Numbered from the stretch's first letter, positions 43,040 to 52,998 are shown. The stretch is DNA of 64,000 nt from CAVTWS01 sp963732655 (GCA_963732655.1 CAVTAI010000013.1:310001-374000); one strand, 5' to 3'. A program made the numbers and translations. The notes: generated by a model not told the origin, from the sequence alone.

Positions 43040-43057
43040 CTCCGCTGACCGGCGGAG
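43040..43057. terminator. Short hairpin after the kinase-like gene
   Basis: CTCCGC-TGACCG-GCGGAG forms a 6-bp stem 12 bases after the stop codon. There is no T-run, so it is at best a weak or factor-dependent terminator, and it may instead sit in the 5' leader of the MFS gene. Confidence 0.3.
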
Positions 43058-43080
43058 GCCGGCCGCCTACCCTGGTGGGC

Positions 43081-44295
43081 GTGTCGAGTCCGGGGTTCCG
43101 CTCCTTCAGCCCCGCGCTCCAGTGGTTCTTCGTCGCCACCGTGTTCAACATGGTGGGTTCCGCGGCGCTGTTCGGGTTCGTGCTCATCTACTTCCACGAG
43201 GTGCGTGGCATCCCGCTGGGGCAGGCCGGCCTGGCCGTCGGCGCCATGAGCTTCGCCATGGTCGTGTTCACGCCGCTCGGCGGATCGCTGAGCGACCGCT
43301 TCGGGCCCCGCCGCATCCTCACCGCCGGGTGCGTGCTGTCGATCCTGGCCGGCTCGCTCTACATGACGGTGGCGACGTTCGCCGGGGCGGTCGCCGTGTC
43401 GGCGCTGCTCGGCGTGGCCAACGGGATGTGGTTCCCCGCCCAGTCGGCCCTGCTCGCCGTGATCGTCGAACCGCACGAGCGCCCGGCGGTCTCGGCCTTC
43501 CAGCGCGCCGCGCTCAACCTGGGCGCGGCGCTCGGCGGGGTCCTCGGTGGGTTCCTCGTCCGATCGGAGAGCCTGGCGTCGTTCCGGCTCCTGTTCGGAG
43601 TTAACGTCGCCACCTACGTCGTGTTCCTCGCGGTCTTGCCCGGGTTACCGACGGGTCGCGCTCCGGCGACGCTCGAGCGAGCACCGGACCCCGGCTTCGG
43701 CGCCGTGCTCCGAGACGGTTTCTTCGTGCGGTTGCTCGTCACCGACATCGCCATCGCGCTCGGCTTCGGATTCCTGTGGGCGTTCATGCCCGCCTACGCC
43801 GCCGAGCTCGGCATCGACAACGCGACGATCGGCATCCTGTTCACGCTGGGCGCGACGAGCGTGGTCTTCACCCAGATCCCGACTCTCCGATGGGTGCGCG
43901 GTGGGCGGCGCATGCACTGGTTGGCGGTGATGAACCTGTGGTTCGTGGGCGCCTTCGTGTTGATGACCTTGACGCCCCACGTGGCGGTGGCGGTGGCGAT
44001 CCCGATCATCGCGTTGGCCCAGGTGCTCGGCGGGTTCGGGGAGGCCGTCCTCGGAGCCATCCGGCATCCGCTCACCTCCGACCTGGCGCCCCGTGAGCTG
44101 CAGGGCCGCTATCACGGCCTGGCGACGATGGTCACCCACGGGTGCATGGGCCTCGCCAACGCCATCGGTGGGCTGGTGATGGAGCACTCGTTGAGTGCAG
44201 TGTGGCTGATCCCGCTGGTGGTGTCGATAACGGGCGTCGCCGGCACGTGGGCCATACGCCAACGGATCCCCGCCCACCTGGCGCTCAGCGCGTGA
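43081..44295 (+). CDS. MFS transporter
   Basis: A 404-residue major facilitator with 12 predicted membrane segments. The loop 2-3 motif reads GGSLSDRFGPRRI (typical of motif A), and the N-half contains GVANGMWFPAQSALLA. Substrate and direction are unknown. GTG 43081 was chosen because the hydrophobic region begins 12 residues later and upstream codons are not protein-like. A TACCCT -10-like hexamer stands 12 nt upstream. It overlaps the convergent hexosaminidase gene by 11 nt. Confidence 0.88.
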   Translation: MSSPGFRSFSPALQWFFVATVFNMVGSAALFGFVLIYFHEVRGIPLGQAGLAVGAMSFAMVVFTPLGGSLSDRFGPRRILTAGCVLSILAGSLYMTVATFAGAVAVSALLGVANGMWFPAQSALLAVIVEPHERPAVSAFQRAALNLGAALGGVLGGFLVRSESLASFRLLFGVNVATYVVFLAVLPGLPTGRAPATLERAPDPGFGAVLRDGFFVRLLVTDIAIALGFGFLWAFMPAYAAELGIDNATIGILFTLGATSVVFTQIPTLRWVRGGRRMHWLAVMNLWFVGAFVLMTLTPHVAVAVAIPIIALAQVLGGFGEAVLGAIRHPLTSDLAPRELQGRYHGLATMVTHGCMGLANAIGGLVMEHSLSAVWLIPLVVSITGVAGTWAIRQRIPAHLALSA

Positions 44296-46018
44296 GAGGT
44301 GTGGCCCAGGGGACGAGGGACGACGTGAAGTACGGCCAGCGCCGCGCCGACCACAGGGCGGCCTGCGGGCCGAGACGGCGGCGGAACCCGGACCACGGTG
44401 CCGCATCGGGTCCGGTCCAGGCGTGTTCGGCCACCCCGGCCAACCGAGGCAGCATCAGGAGGAAGAGGTCGTCGGCGTGCGAGATCGTCTCGCACCACAG
44501 GGCGGCCTCGACGCCGGCCACCGACGCCTCCGGCACCGTGGACCGGGCATGGTCCCAGGTGTACGACTGCTCGACGGTCATGCGAGGGTAGACGGCCAGC
44601 CCGAGCCGCTCGGCGGCTGGGGCCTGGGACGGATCGGAGGGTGCCTCGGCGTACGGTCGGTCGAGGTAGAGGTGAGAGGCGGGGGACAGGACGACGCGGG
44701 CCCCGGCGTCGATCGCTCGATCGAGGTCGGCTCGACCGGCACTGAGCACACTGGCGATCGCGGTCAGCATCTCCGCCGGCACCGGCATGGTCCCGATGAC
44801 ACTGTCGGGTAGCGCGGCCAGGTCGAGCTGCCCCTGGGTCAGGAGGGAGTCGAGCGGCTCTCCGAAGCTGATCCAGTGCTGCACGATGTCGCCAGCATGG
44901 ACGGAGCTCCGGCCGGACTCCTGCCACGTCACCAGTCGCTTCCCGGCGGCGGTCACCAGGGACCGCGCCTGATCGACGAAGCTGGCATACCGGTCCGGGT
45001 CCATGCCGAACGCCTCGTCGCCGCCCAGGTGCACGAACGGCCCGGGGGTGACTGCCGTCAGGTCCCGAACGACGTCCGCCACGAACGCCATGACCCCCGG
45101 GTGGGCGGGATCGAGGATGTTGTCGGGCATCGACGATTCGACGCCTTCGGCCCGCGATGACAGCTCGGGGTAGGATCGGATCGCGGCCGCGGCATGGCCG
45201 GGCATGTCGATCTCCGGGACGACGGTGACGAAGCGCGCGGCGGCGTAGCGGACGAGGTCTGCGTACTCGGCCGGGCTGTAGGAGCCCCCGGGCCGGTCGC
45301 CGAGCGCGGTGGTGGACCCGATCCGGGTGAGCTCAGGCCGGCTCGGCATCTCCAGGCGCCAGCCCTGGTCGTCGGTCAGGTGCAGATGGAGCACGTTGAA
45401 CTTGTGCAGGCTGAGCACGTCGATGACGCGTCGCACCACATCGGGCGGGTGGAAGCAGCGGACGACGTCGAGTGACAGACCCCGCCACGCATAGGCGGGC
45501 GAGTCGTCGATGGTGAGGCTGGGCAGCCGCCAGTCCTCGCCCCCGTCGGGCCGGCTGTGCGGCTGGGCCGGCCCGTCGGGCCGGCTGTGTTGCTGGGCCG
45601 GCCCGTCGGGCCGGCTGTGCTGCTGGGCGATCAGCTGGCGCAGGGTCTGGGCGCCGCGGTGGACCCCTGCGGCGCCGGCACCGGTCACGGTGGCGCCCGC
45701 CGGACCGATCTCCAGGCGGTAGGCGTCGTCACCGGGGTCGCCGCCATCGGGAGCCACGCCCAGCACACCGAGGGCCCGGAGCGCAGGATCGAGGCGCAGC
45801 CGGATCGCCGGTACCGCGGGATCGGGGGCCTCGCTTCCAGTGAGCGTGGTGAGGGCGGGCCCGCCGTCGGCGACGAGGTCGCCGGCCAGGATCGCGGCGA
45901 TCGGGTCCACCCGGGAGTCCTCGGCGACGATCGGCGTGTCCGGCGTGACGACGAGCGCGCCCGGTCGGGTGGAGACGTGGTCGGGCCAGGGGACGAGCGG
46001 GAGCTCGGCCGGTTCCAA
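44285..46018 (-). CDS. Beta-N-acetylhexosaminidase (GH20), with repeat-bearing linker
   Basis: A 577-residue family 20 glycoside hydrolase removing terminal GlcNAc/GalNAc. The catalytic domain begins SPAYAWRGLSLDVVRCFHPPD, with LHLHLTDDQGWR and the catalytic pair in HLGGDEAFG (Asp-Glu). An N-terminal GH20b-like domain covers residues 1-130. No signal peptide is visible, so it probably works inside the cell on imported oligosaccharides. Between the two domains a 10-residue unit (QQHSRPDGPA) is repeated three times. The neighbours, a sulfatase and an oxygenase, suggest breakdown of sulfated amino-sugar glycans (inference). Confidence 0.93.
   Translation of the reverse strand: MEPAELPLVPWPDHVSTRPGALVVTPDTPIVAEDSRVDPIAAILAGDLVADGGPALTTLTGSEAPDPAVPAIRLRLDPALRALGVLGVAPDGGDPGDDAYRLEIGPAGATVTGAGAAGVHRGAQTLRQLIAQQHSRPDGPAQQHSRPDGPAQPHSRPDGGEDWRLPSLTIDDSPAYAWRGLSLDVVRCFHPPDVVRRVIDVLSLHKFNVLHLHLTDDQGWRLEMPSRPELTRIGSTTALGDRPGGSYSPAEYADLVRYAAARFVTVVPEIDMPGHAAAAIRSYPELSSRAEGVESSMPDNILDPAHPGVMAFVADVVRDLTAVTPGPFVHLGGDEAFGMDPDRYASFVDQARSLVTAAGKRLVTWQESGRSSVHAGDIVQHWISFGEPLDSLLTQGQLDLAALPDSVIGTMPVPAEMLTAIASVLSAGRADLDRAIDAGARVVLSPASHLYLDRPYAEAPSDPSQAPAAERLGLAVYPRMTVEQSYTWDHARSTVPEASVAGVEAALWCETISHADDLFLLMLPRLAGVAEHAWTGPDAAPWSGFRRRLGPQAALWSARRWPYFTSSLVPWATPLTR
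45541..45630 (-). repeat. 30-nt tandem repeat in the hexosaminidase linker
   Basis: Three copies with a 30-nt period (45541-45570, 45571-45600, 45601-45630) and a few substitutions. Across each copy boundary lies CCGGCCCGTCGGGCCGG, a 7-bp stem with a 3-nt loop. The frame is kept, giving QxHSRPDGPA in the protein. Confidence 0.9.
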
Positions 46019-46051
46019 GGGGCTGATGATGGTCGCCTCCTGACGGTCGGC

Positions 46052-47278
46052 TCAGCGCCGGGTCTCGTTGGCCGGTTGGGAGGTGACCCTGTATGCGTTC
46101 TCCCGGAGGTTGACGCCGCGGTCAGAGGCGGGCGGTGGGGCCGCCTCACGAGGGGGGAGGCGGAACCCGGTGTAGAGGACCTTGCGGGGCCGGGCAGTCG
46201 GGGGCAGGGCCTCGTGGATCGTGCACGAGACGTGGACGGTCAGATCGCCCTGTTCCGTGGCCAACTCCCGGATCGGCAGATCGTTCCCGCTCCACTCGGC
46301 GAGATCGATGGTGGCGGCCCGGTGCGAGCCGGCCACCACCCGCAACATCCCCGAGTCGGCGGCGCCCTCGGTGACGGAGATCCCGACCGTCACGCCCGAG
46401 CAGTCGAAGGGATGGCCTCCGAAGGCGCAGTCGCGGTGCCAGGGAACGTCGGAGATCCCCTGACGGACGCCGAGCGGCTTGAACAACCCCTCGACGGTGT
46501 TCTCGCCGGCCGGTCGGTGGATCAGCGTCTCGTCGCCGGCGATGACCTGGCGGAGGCGATCGAACGAGTCACTGGCCAGGAGTCGAGCTGTTTCGGGCGA
46601 CTCGTCGGCGAACCACTGCATGCGGACGCACACCTCGTCGCCGCTGTCGAGGGTGGCCCACCAGGACCGTCCGTCGCCGCTGTGGTAGCGGCCGCGAGCG
46701 AGGTCCATCTCGGCGGCGATCAGGTCCATGTCAGCGTCGAGCCAGCCCCGAAGGTGGAGGAAGCCGGCTGCCCGCAGGAAGTGGGCCACATCGGCGGGAT
46801 CGTCGTCCGGGGTGAAGCAACGGTCGAGCTCGAGAGGTTGGCCGTGCCGATCGACGAAGGCGATCGACCCGGGTTCGTGCACGGGCACGCCGTCGGTCAG
46901 GGTGCGCAGCACCCGCTCCCAGACGAGGGCCTGCTCGAAGTTGCCGCGGACGGCCATGGACCCGCTGACCGTCAGCGCGATGACCGATCTCAGGTGTCGG
47001 ATCCAGTCCGAGAACGCATCCGTGCTCAACGTGATCTGGACTCCGCCGTCCGAAGGGCCCGGCGTGAGCTCGCCATCGACCAGGCTCAGGCCGAATCGCT
47101 CACCGTCGACCGTCAACGTGATCGGCGGCAGGTCGAATCGGGCGACGGCGGCGGCCGCCATCTCGCCGCGCTCGTCGAGGAGCGTGGGCAGTTCGGATCT
47201 GAACCAGGTGGGGGCGTCGGTCGCGACGACGTCGGATCGCAGACGGCTACGTCGGTCGAGCTGGATGGCGTGGGCCAC
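46052..47278 (-). CDS. SCP2-like domain fused to a PhyH-type dioxygenase
   Basis: A 408-residue protein with two parts. Residues 20-140 resemble a sterol-carrier-protein-2 domain (ITLTVDGERFGLSLVDGEL, then SVIALTVSGSMAVRGNFEQALVWERVL). The remainder is an Fe(II)/2-oxoglutarate oxygenase with H-x-D in VPWHRDCAFGGHPF, a distal His in HVSCTIHEALPP and an Arg in VLYTGFRLPPRE. GTG 47278 has GGGAGG 5 nt upstream, which decides the start. The hydrophobic-ligand domain may deliver a lipid-like substrate to the oxygenase (inference). Confidence 0.8.
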   Translation of the reverse strand: MAHAIQLDRRSRLRSDVVATDAPTWFRSELPTLLDERGEMAAAAVARFDLPPITLTVDGERFGLSLVDGELTPGPSDGGVQITLSTDAFSDWIRHLRSVIALTVSGSMAVRGNFEQALVWERVLRTLTDGVPVHEPGSIAFVDRHGQPLELDRCFTPDDDPADVAHFLRAAGFLHLRGWLDADMDLIAAEMDLARGRYHSGDGRSWWATLDSGDEVCVRMQWFADESPETARLLASDSFDRLRQVIAGDETLIHRPAGENTVEGLFKPLGVRQGISDVPWHRDCAFGGHPFDCSGVTVGISVTEGAADSGMLRVVAGSHRAATIDLAEWSGNDLPIRELATEQGDLTVHVSCTIHEALPPTARPRKVLYTGFRLPPREAAPPPASDRGVNLRENAYRVTSQPANETRR

Positions 47279-47345
47279 GGCGGCCTCCCGGGGTCGCGCG
47301 AAAGCGTAGTCTCGGCCGACCTGTTCGCTCACGAGGAGACACGCC

Positions 47346-48764
47346 GTGACCCGCCGCCGACCCAACATCGTGCTCATCAATTGCGACGACCTCGGCTACG
47401 GCGACCTCGGCTGCTACGGGTCGACCGCCAACGACACCCCGGTGCTCGATCAGCTCGCCGTCGAGGGAATGCGGTTCACCGACTTCTACATGGCGTCGCC
47501 CGTATGCTCGGCGTCGCGTGGCGCCATGCTGACCGGCTGCTACCCGCCGCGGATCGGCTTCGGCGACTTCGACGGGTTGCCGGTGCTCTTCCCCGGTCAC
47601 CGCATCGGGCTCAGCCCCGACGAGGTCACGATCGCCTCCGTCCTCGCTGGCGCCGGTTACGCGACGAAGATCGTGGGCAAGTGGCACTGTGGTGACCAAC
47701 CGCCGTTCCTGCCCACCCGCCACGGTTTCGACGGCTACTTCGGCATCCCCTACAGCAACGACATGGGCCGTCAGGTCTGGCCCGAGGGCACGCCACCGAT
47801 GCCCGAGCTGATGGCTCAGTTCGGTCTCTCGTTCCCGGTCGCCGAGATGCCCCCGCTGCCGCTCATCCTCGACGAGGAGGTCCTCGAGCAGCAGCCCGAC
47901 ATGGCGTCGCTGACCGCCCGCTTCGTCGATGAATCGGTGCGGTTCGTGCGGGCGAATCGGGACCGTCCCTTCTTCCTCTACCTGGCGCACATCTACGTGC
48001 ACCTGCCCATCTACGTGCAGGAGCGATTCGCCGCCGAATCACGCAACGGCAGGTATGGCGCCGCGGTGGCCAGCATCGACTGGGCGGCTGGCGTCCTGAT
48101 GGCCGAGCTCCGCCGGCTCGGGCTCGACGACGACACGGTCGTGATCTTCACGAGCGACAACGGCTCGCGCGCCCGGGACGAGGGTGGGAGCAACCACCCG
48201 TTGCGGGGGACCAAGGGCACCACCTGGGAGGGCGGCCTCCGAGTCCCGTGCATCGTGCGCTGGCCCGGACACGTGCCCGCCGGGGTCGTGTCCTCGGCGC
48301 TCGTCACCTCGATGGACCTGTTCCCCACGCTCGCCGCGCTCGGCGGCGCCGAGGTGCCCGGCGACCGGTCGATCGACGGCGTCGACGTGACCGACGTGTT
48401 CGAGGGGAGCCCGACTTCGACCCGGGAGACGTTCCTCTACTACTGGTCCAACAACTTGGAAGCGGTGCGCCACGGTCGGTGGAAGCTTCATCTGGCGCGT
48501 GACGGGCAGCCGCTCGACGCGCTCTACGACCTGGTCGACGACGTCGGTGAGGACCACGATGTGTTCGCGGCCGAGCCCGACGTGGTCGCTGCGCTCAACC
48601 GACTGGCCGAGGACGCGCGAGACGAGTTGGGCGACGCCCGGCTGGGGCGCGCCGGCCGCGGCGTGCGACCGATCGGGGAGGTCGCCGAGCCGACCCCGCT
48701 GACGGCGTTCGACCCGAACCATCCGTACTACGTGGCCGAGTACGACCTCCCCGACCGCGGCTGA
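47346..48764 (+). CDS. Sulfatase (formylglycine-dependent)
   Basis: A 472-residue type I sulfatase. The N-terminal metal site is NIVLINCDDLGYGDLGCYG; the modification motif is PVCSASRGAMLTG, where Cys would become formylglycine. CSASR is a non-proline variant of CxPSR. The second metal motif is VVIFTSDNGS. No signal peptide is visible, although such enzymes are often exported. GTG 47346 has GAGGAGA 5-6 nt upstream. With the hexosaminidase it suggests desulfation of an amino sugar. It is directly adjacent to, and convergent with, a lipoprotein gene. Confidence 0.92.
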   Translation: MTRRRPNIVLINCDDLGYGDLGCYGSTANDTPVLDQLAVEGMRFTDFYMASPVCSASRGAMLTGCYPPRIGFGDFDGLPVLFPGHRIGLSPDEVTIASVLAGAGYATKIVGKWHCGDQPPFLPTRHGFDGYFGIPYSNDMGRQVWPEGTPPMPELMAQFGLSFPVAEMPPLPLILDEEVLEQQPDMASLTARFVDESVRFVRANRDRPFFLYLAHIYVHLPIYVQERFAAESRNGRYGAAVASIDWAAGVLMAELRRLGLDDDTVVIFTSDNGSRARDEGGSNHPLRGTKGTTWEGGLRVPCIVRWPGHVPAGVVSSALVTSMDLFPTLAALGGAEVPGDRSIDGVDVTDVFEGSPTSTRETFLYYWSNNLEAVRHGRWKLHLARDGQPLDALYDLVDDVGEDHDVFAAEPDVVAALNRLAEDARDELGDARLGRAGRGVRPIGEVAEPTPLTAFDPNHPYYVAEYDLPDRG

Positions 48765-50114
48765 TCAGCGAGCCACGAAGCGGTTGGCCGCGGGGTCCCA
48801 GTCGAAGAGACCACGACTCGGATTCCCGTCGAGCGTCTCGGCGGTGTAGCTGCGCACGCTCCGGCCGGGAGGTGCGAAATCGCCCAACGCGTCGCCGGCG
48901 GCCTGGAACGACTCGTAGGTGAGGTCGGGTCCGGCGGCGGTGGCGATGGCCACGAACAGGTCCATGACTCCGCACACGCTCGCCGGGGAGACCCACGGCT
49001 CGGGTAGATCCGGGTTGTCGCGCGTGTCGAGGATCTCGAGGCCCGGGGTGACCGCTTCGACCAGGCCGAAGCACTCCTGGAGCGCGGGATCGTCGAAGTC
49101 GAGTTCCTCGGCGCCGGCCACCACCATGCCCTCGACGAGCGACAGATCGTTGCCTTCGCCCTGGGTGAACGCCTGGGCGGTGTCACGGTCCAGGCTGAGG
49201 ATCCGGGGCCGGAAGTCTGTGAGTGCCGTACCGTCGAGGAAGGCCGTCAACCCGGTGCCGACGAACAGCACCGAGTCGGCGCCGGCCGAGGCGAAGCGCT
49301 CGGCGATCACCGCGACGTTGGCCTGTGATGCCGGGACGTCGCCCTGGGTGTCCTCCATGACCGCGGTCTCGAGCACCTCGATGCCGGCCTCCTCGAGGAG
49401 GGGGAGCACGACGTCGTTCATGACTCCCTCGTTGAACGCGTCGGACACCACGGCGAGGGCGGCGCCGTCGAACTCTCCGGCGTCGATCAGGGCCACGGTG
49501 CCGGCCCGGCTCGCGTTGTCCGCGTTGGCCGCCGGATAGGCGTACCAGGGGGCCGCCGCGGCCTCGAGCCGAGCGGTGCTCTGGTCGCCGCCGATCACGC
49601 CCATCTCGTGGTCCTGCACGTAACAGAGCACGGCGTCTTGGAGGAAGAAGCCCACCACCATGAACACCTCCTCGTCTTCGGTCAGCTGCACACAGGTCTC
49701 GTCCTGGGACGCGGCGAGGATCGGGTTGACGGCGGCGAAGACCGGTTCGATCTGGCGGCCCAACACGCCTCCGCTGGCGTTGATCTCGTCGATGGCCGCC
49801 TGGAACGCCGTCTCGTAGCTGCCGTGGTCGAGCTCCACCACGTCGCGTATCGCTTCCAGGTCCGGGTAGGTGACACCGAGCCGGATGATGTCCGACGTGA
49901 CCCCCCGGAACGAGTCGGTCAGGACCACGGTCGTCTCGGGTGCTCCACTGGCGACCGTCGTGGTGGTCTCCTCGATGGCCCCGCCGTCGCCTCCGGCGTC
50001 GGTCGATGCGGCCGTGCTGGTCGACGAATCGGGCTCGGCGGCATCGTCGTCATCGCCGCCGCACGCCGCCATGACGAGCGTGGCGGCGAGCAACACGGTG
50101 AGAAGTCTTTTCAT
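48765..50114 (-). CDS. Branched-chain-type ABC substrate-binding lipoprotein
   Basis: A 449-residue exported lipoprotein: MKRLLTVLLAATLVMAAC signal with the lipobox MAAC, an Asp/Ser/Thr-rich linker to about residue 60, then a Peripla_BP_6 domain (LGVTYPDLEAIRDVVELDHG, ASGGVLGRQIEPVF). ATG 50114 has GGAGG 6 nt upstream. It overlaps the stop of the fused permease-ATPase by 4 nt, so it is the last gene of that importer operon. Its ligand is not predictable and need not be an amino acid. Confidence 0.9.
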   Translation of the reverse strand: MKRLLTVLLAATLVMAACGGDDDDAAEPDSSTSTAASTDAGGDGGAIEETTTTVASGAPETTVVLTDSFRGVTSDIIRLGVTYPDLEAIRDVVELDHGSYETAFQAAIDEINASGGVLGRQIEPVFAAVNPILAASQDETCVQLTEDEEVFMVVGFFLQDAVLCYVQDHEMGVIGGDQSTARLEAAAAPWYAYPAANADNASRAGTVALIDAGEFDGAALAVVSDAFNEGVMNDVVLPLLEEAGIEVLETAVMEDTQGDVPASQANVAVIAERFASAGADSVLFVGTGLTAFLDGTALTDFRPRILSLDRDTAQAFTQGEGNDLSLVEGMVVAGAEELDFDDPALQECFGLVEAVTPGLEILDTRDNPDLPEPWVSPASVCGVMDLFVAIATAAGPDLTYESFQAAGDALGDFAPPGRSVRSYTAETLDGNPSRGLFDWDPAANRFVAR

Positions 50115-52998
50115 CGGGATCCTCCGGTGTTCGGGTTGGTGATGGTGTTCGTGAGGCGGGAGTCGGGACACGATGTCAGGGCGCGAGCCCGGCTGCCGCG
50201 CCGCTCCACCGCGATGGCGCGCTCGTCGGTGCCGAGATAGCTGGCCACGACGCGGGGGTCGCGACGGACGACATCGGGTGGACCTTCGGCGATGACGGCG
50301 CCGGCTTCCATGCAGTACAGGCGGTCCGAGATGCTCGTGATCAGCGGCATGTCGTGCTCCACGATCAGCACGGCGGCGTCGAGCTCCCGGCGCAGTCCGA
50401 CGATCAGCGGCCCGAACGCCTCCGTCTCGCGTTGGGCGACGCCGGCGGTCGGTTCATCGAGCAGGAGCACGCGAGCGTCGAGGGCCAGCAGGACCGCCAG
50501 CTCGACGATTCGTCGGGTTCCGGTGGACAAATCGCTGGTCGGCACCGGGGCGTAGCGTCCCAGGCCCAGGAACCCGATGATCTCACTCGCCTCGGCGACG
50601 AGGCGGCGCTCGCCACGTCCGCCCGCCGCTCGCCCGCGGTGCTGCGATCGAAGGGCGACCTGGACGGTCTCCAGCACCGTCAGCTCCGGGAAGAGCGTGG
50701 CGGACTGGAACGTCCGCCCCAGCCCGCGCCGAGCGCGGGTGGCGGGCCCGAGGCCGGTCACGTCGGCACCGAACAAGGTGACCGCACCCGAGGCTGGTAC
50801 CAGCCCGCTGATGGCGTTCATGACCGTCGACTTGCCGGCACCGTTGGTACCGATCAGGCCGACGATCTCCCCGATCCCGACGCGCAACGACACCTGGTCG
50901 ACGGCGGTGTTGCCCCCGAACCGGACCGTGATCTCGTGGGTGACGAGCAGGTCGCCGGTGCGGATCGCGGCCGTCCGGTCGGCCCGGCCGGTACGGATGG
51001 TGGCCGGTCGTTCGGTTGGCGCGGGCGCGACTCCGAATCGGGGCTCGGCCCAGTCGATCAGCGCGCTCCGTGCTCCCTGGGCGATCTGGAGCATGCCGCC
51101 CGGGAAGTAGAGCAGGAGCACGAGGAGGCCGATGCTCGAGGTGAACAACGGCACGAGCTCGTTCCCCGGGAAGAACGCCGGCATGCCGATGATCCACAAG
51201 GACCCGAATGCGGCGCCCGTCGCTCCGCTCAGACCACCGATCACGACCATCGCCACCAGGGTCAGCGAGTCGCCGACGAGGAAGAACTGATCGGGGGTCG
51301 AGACCCGCTCGATGGCCCCGGCGAGGAGGGCGCCCCCGAGCCCGGCGAGGAATCCGGCGAGGGCGAAGGCGCGCAACTTGGTCGCGGCGAGCGGCACGGT
51401 GGCGCACGCCGCGGCGTCGGGGTTGTCGCGGACCGCGATGGTGGCCCGGCCCACGTTCGTGCGCCGAAGGTGCGTCACGACCACAGTCGCGAGCACCAAC
51501 ACCCCGAGGGTCACCAGGTAGTAGGTGCGCCGGGACTCGAGGCTCAAACCGAGCAGCGCGCCTCGGGGGAACCTCACCCGCGTTTCGCCGGCGGTGAAGA
51601 TCGGGCGCTGGTAGAGGTAGCTCTCGGCGGAAACCGCGAACGCAAAGGTGCTGACGGCCAGGAGCAGGCCACGTACCCGCAAGGCCCCGAGTCCGACCAG
51701 CGCCGCGAGGGCGGCGGCCACGAGGGCGCCGAGCAGGCTCGACAGCGCGAAGGGCAACGCCGGCATCTCACCCTTTAGGAAGCGGGTGTCCCTCCACCCG
51801 ATGTCGGCGGTCACGCCCCGGGTCAGCACGCGGCGGCGGTGAGAGCGCCGATCCCGGCGAAGGCCATCTGACCGAGCGAGAGCTGGCCCGCCCAACCGGT
51901 GAGCACGACGACCGACAGGGCGCACACCGCGAACGCCGCGACGACGGCATAGATGAGATGGCGGGACCCGGCGTCGGTCGTGAACGGGATCGCCGCTGCG
52001 CCCGCCACCAGCAGCGCGAACGCCAACCGGTCGAGGTGTCGCAGCCACCAGACACCGAGCAGGCTCTCGGGGAGTCGGCGGCTCCGCGGGGCGAACCGGA
52101 AGCTGCTGCTCTCCCGCTCGCCATGGCGTGCCTGGGCCGCCACCGCCGCCAGCACCGCCAGGAGGAGCAGGAAGTCGATCAACCCCGGATCGTCGAGGAA
52201 GTTGAACTGGACGACGTTCTGGATGACGCCGATGGCCACCCCGGCGATCAGCGCACGCGGCACCGAGACGAACGAGGCCAGCGCGGCTGCCGCCATCGCT
52301 CGTACCAACGTCGACGGGCCGAGCGACGCCAGCGCCAACGCCGATCGGTTGTTCCCGGCGATGAGGACCATGGAGATCGTCGACAAGAACCCGGCCAGCG
52401 CCCACATGGCCGTCGAGACCACCTTCGGATTGATGCCGGACAGGCGTGACAGGTCGGCGTTGTCGGCGGAGGCCCGCACCACCTTGCCCAGCAGCGTGCG
52501 GTTCAGGAACCAGGCGAGGCCCAGCGCGACGACGGGCGCCACCACCAGCATCGACACCTGGGGACCGGTCACCCGGACGCCGGCCCATCGCCACTCGCTT
52601 CCGAGGGGGACCGGGTACCGGGAGCTGGCGTTGTCGACCTCCGGATACACGCTGACGATGGCCAGGGCGAGCTGGGCGACACCGATCGTGGCGACGATGA
52701 CGATGACACGCGGCGCGGTGAACAGGCGACGGATGACGGACAGCTCGATCGCGGCCCCGAAGAGCGTGCCCACCACGAGAGCCAGCACGGCGCTGAGCCA
52801 GAACGGCCAGCCGTAGTCGAGGTCGACGAGCACGAGGAGTGCGGCGCCGATCAACCCCATGTTGCCGACGGCGAAGTTGAGTACTCGGGTGGTCCGGTAG
52901 ACGAGGACCACCCCCATCGCCATCAGCCCGATGACGAGGCCGTAGATCGCGCCGTCGAAGACGAGTTGGCGGGTGATCCACGTGGCGAGCATGCTCAC
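50111..52998 (-). CDS. Fused LivH-LivM-LivG ABC importer protein, one frame break
   Basis: About 962 residues joining what are usually three proteins. LivH-type permease (1-290; starts MSMLATWITRQLVFDGAIYG), LivM-type permease (300-645; GWAGQLSLGQMAFAGIGALTAAA, then TRGVTADIGW) and LivG-type ATPase (about 680-950; Walker A GTNGAGKST, signature LSTGTRR, Walker B RVLLLDEPT). A single-base break near 51826-51838 splits the LivM domain. The open frame below it runs without a stop from LivM into LivG, so that fusion is secure. ATG 52998 overlaps the MFS-LivF stop (ATGA), and the 3' end overlaps the binding-protein start. Confidence 0.82.

Noticed and set aside
45557..47695. A 712-codon open frame on the plus strand over the hexosaminidase and SCP2-PhyH genes.
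   Set aside because: It is antisense to two recognised genes and runs into the sulfatase in the wrong frame.
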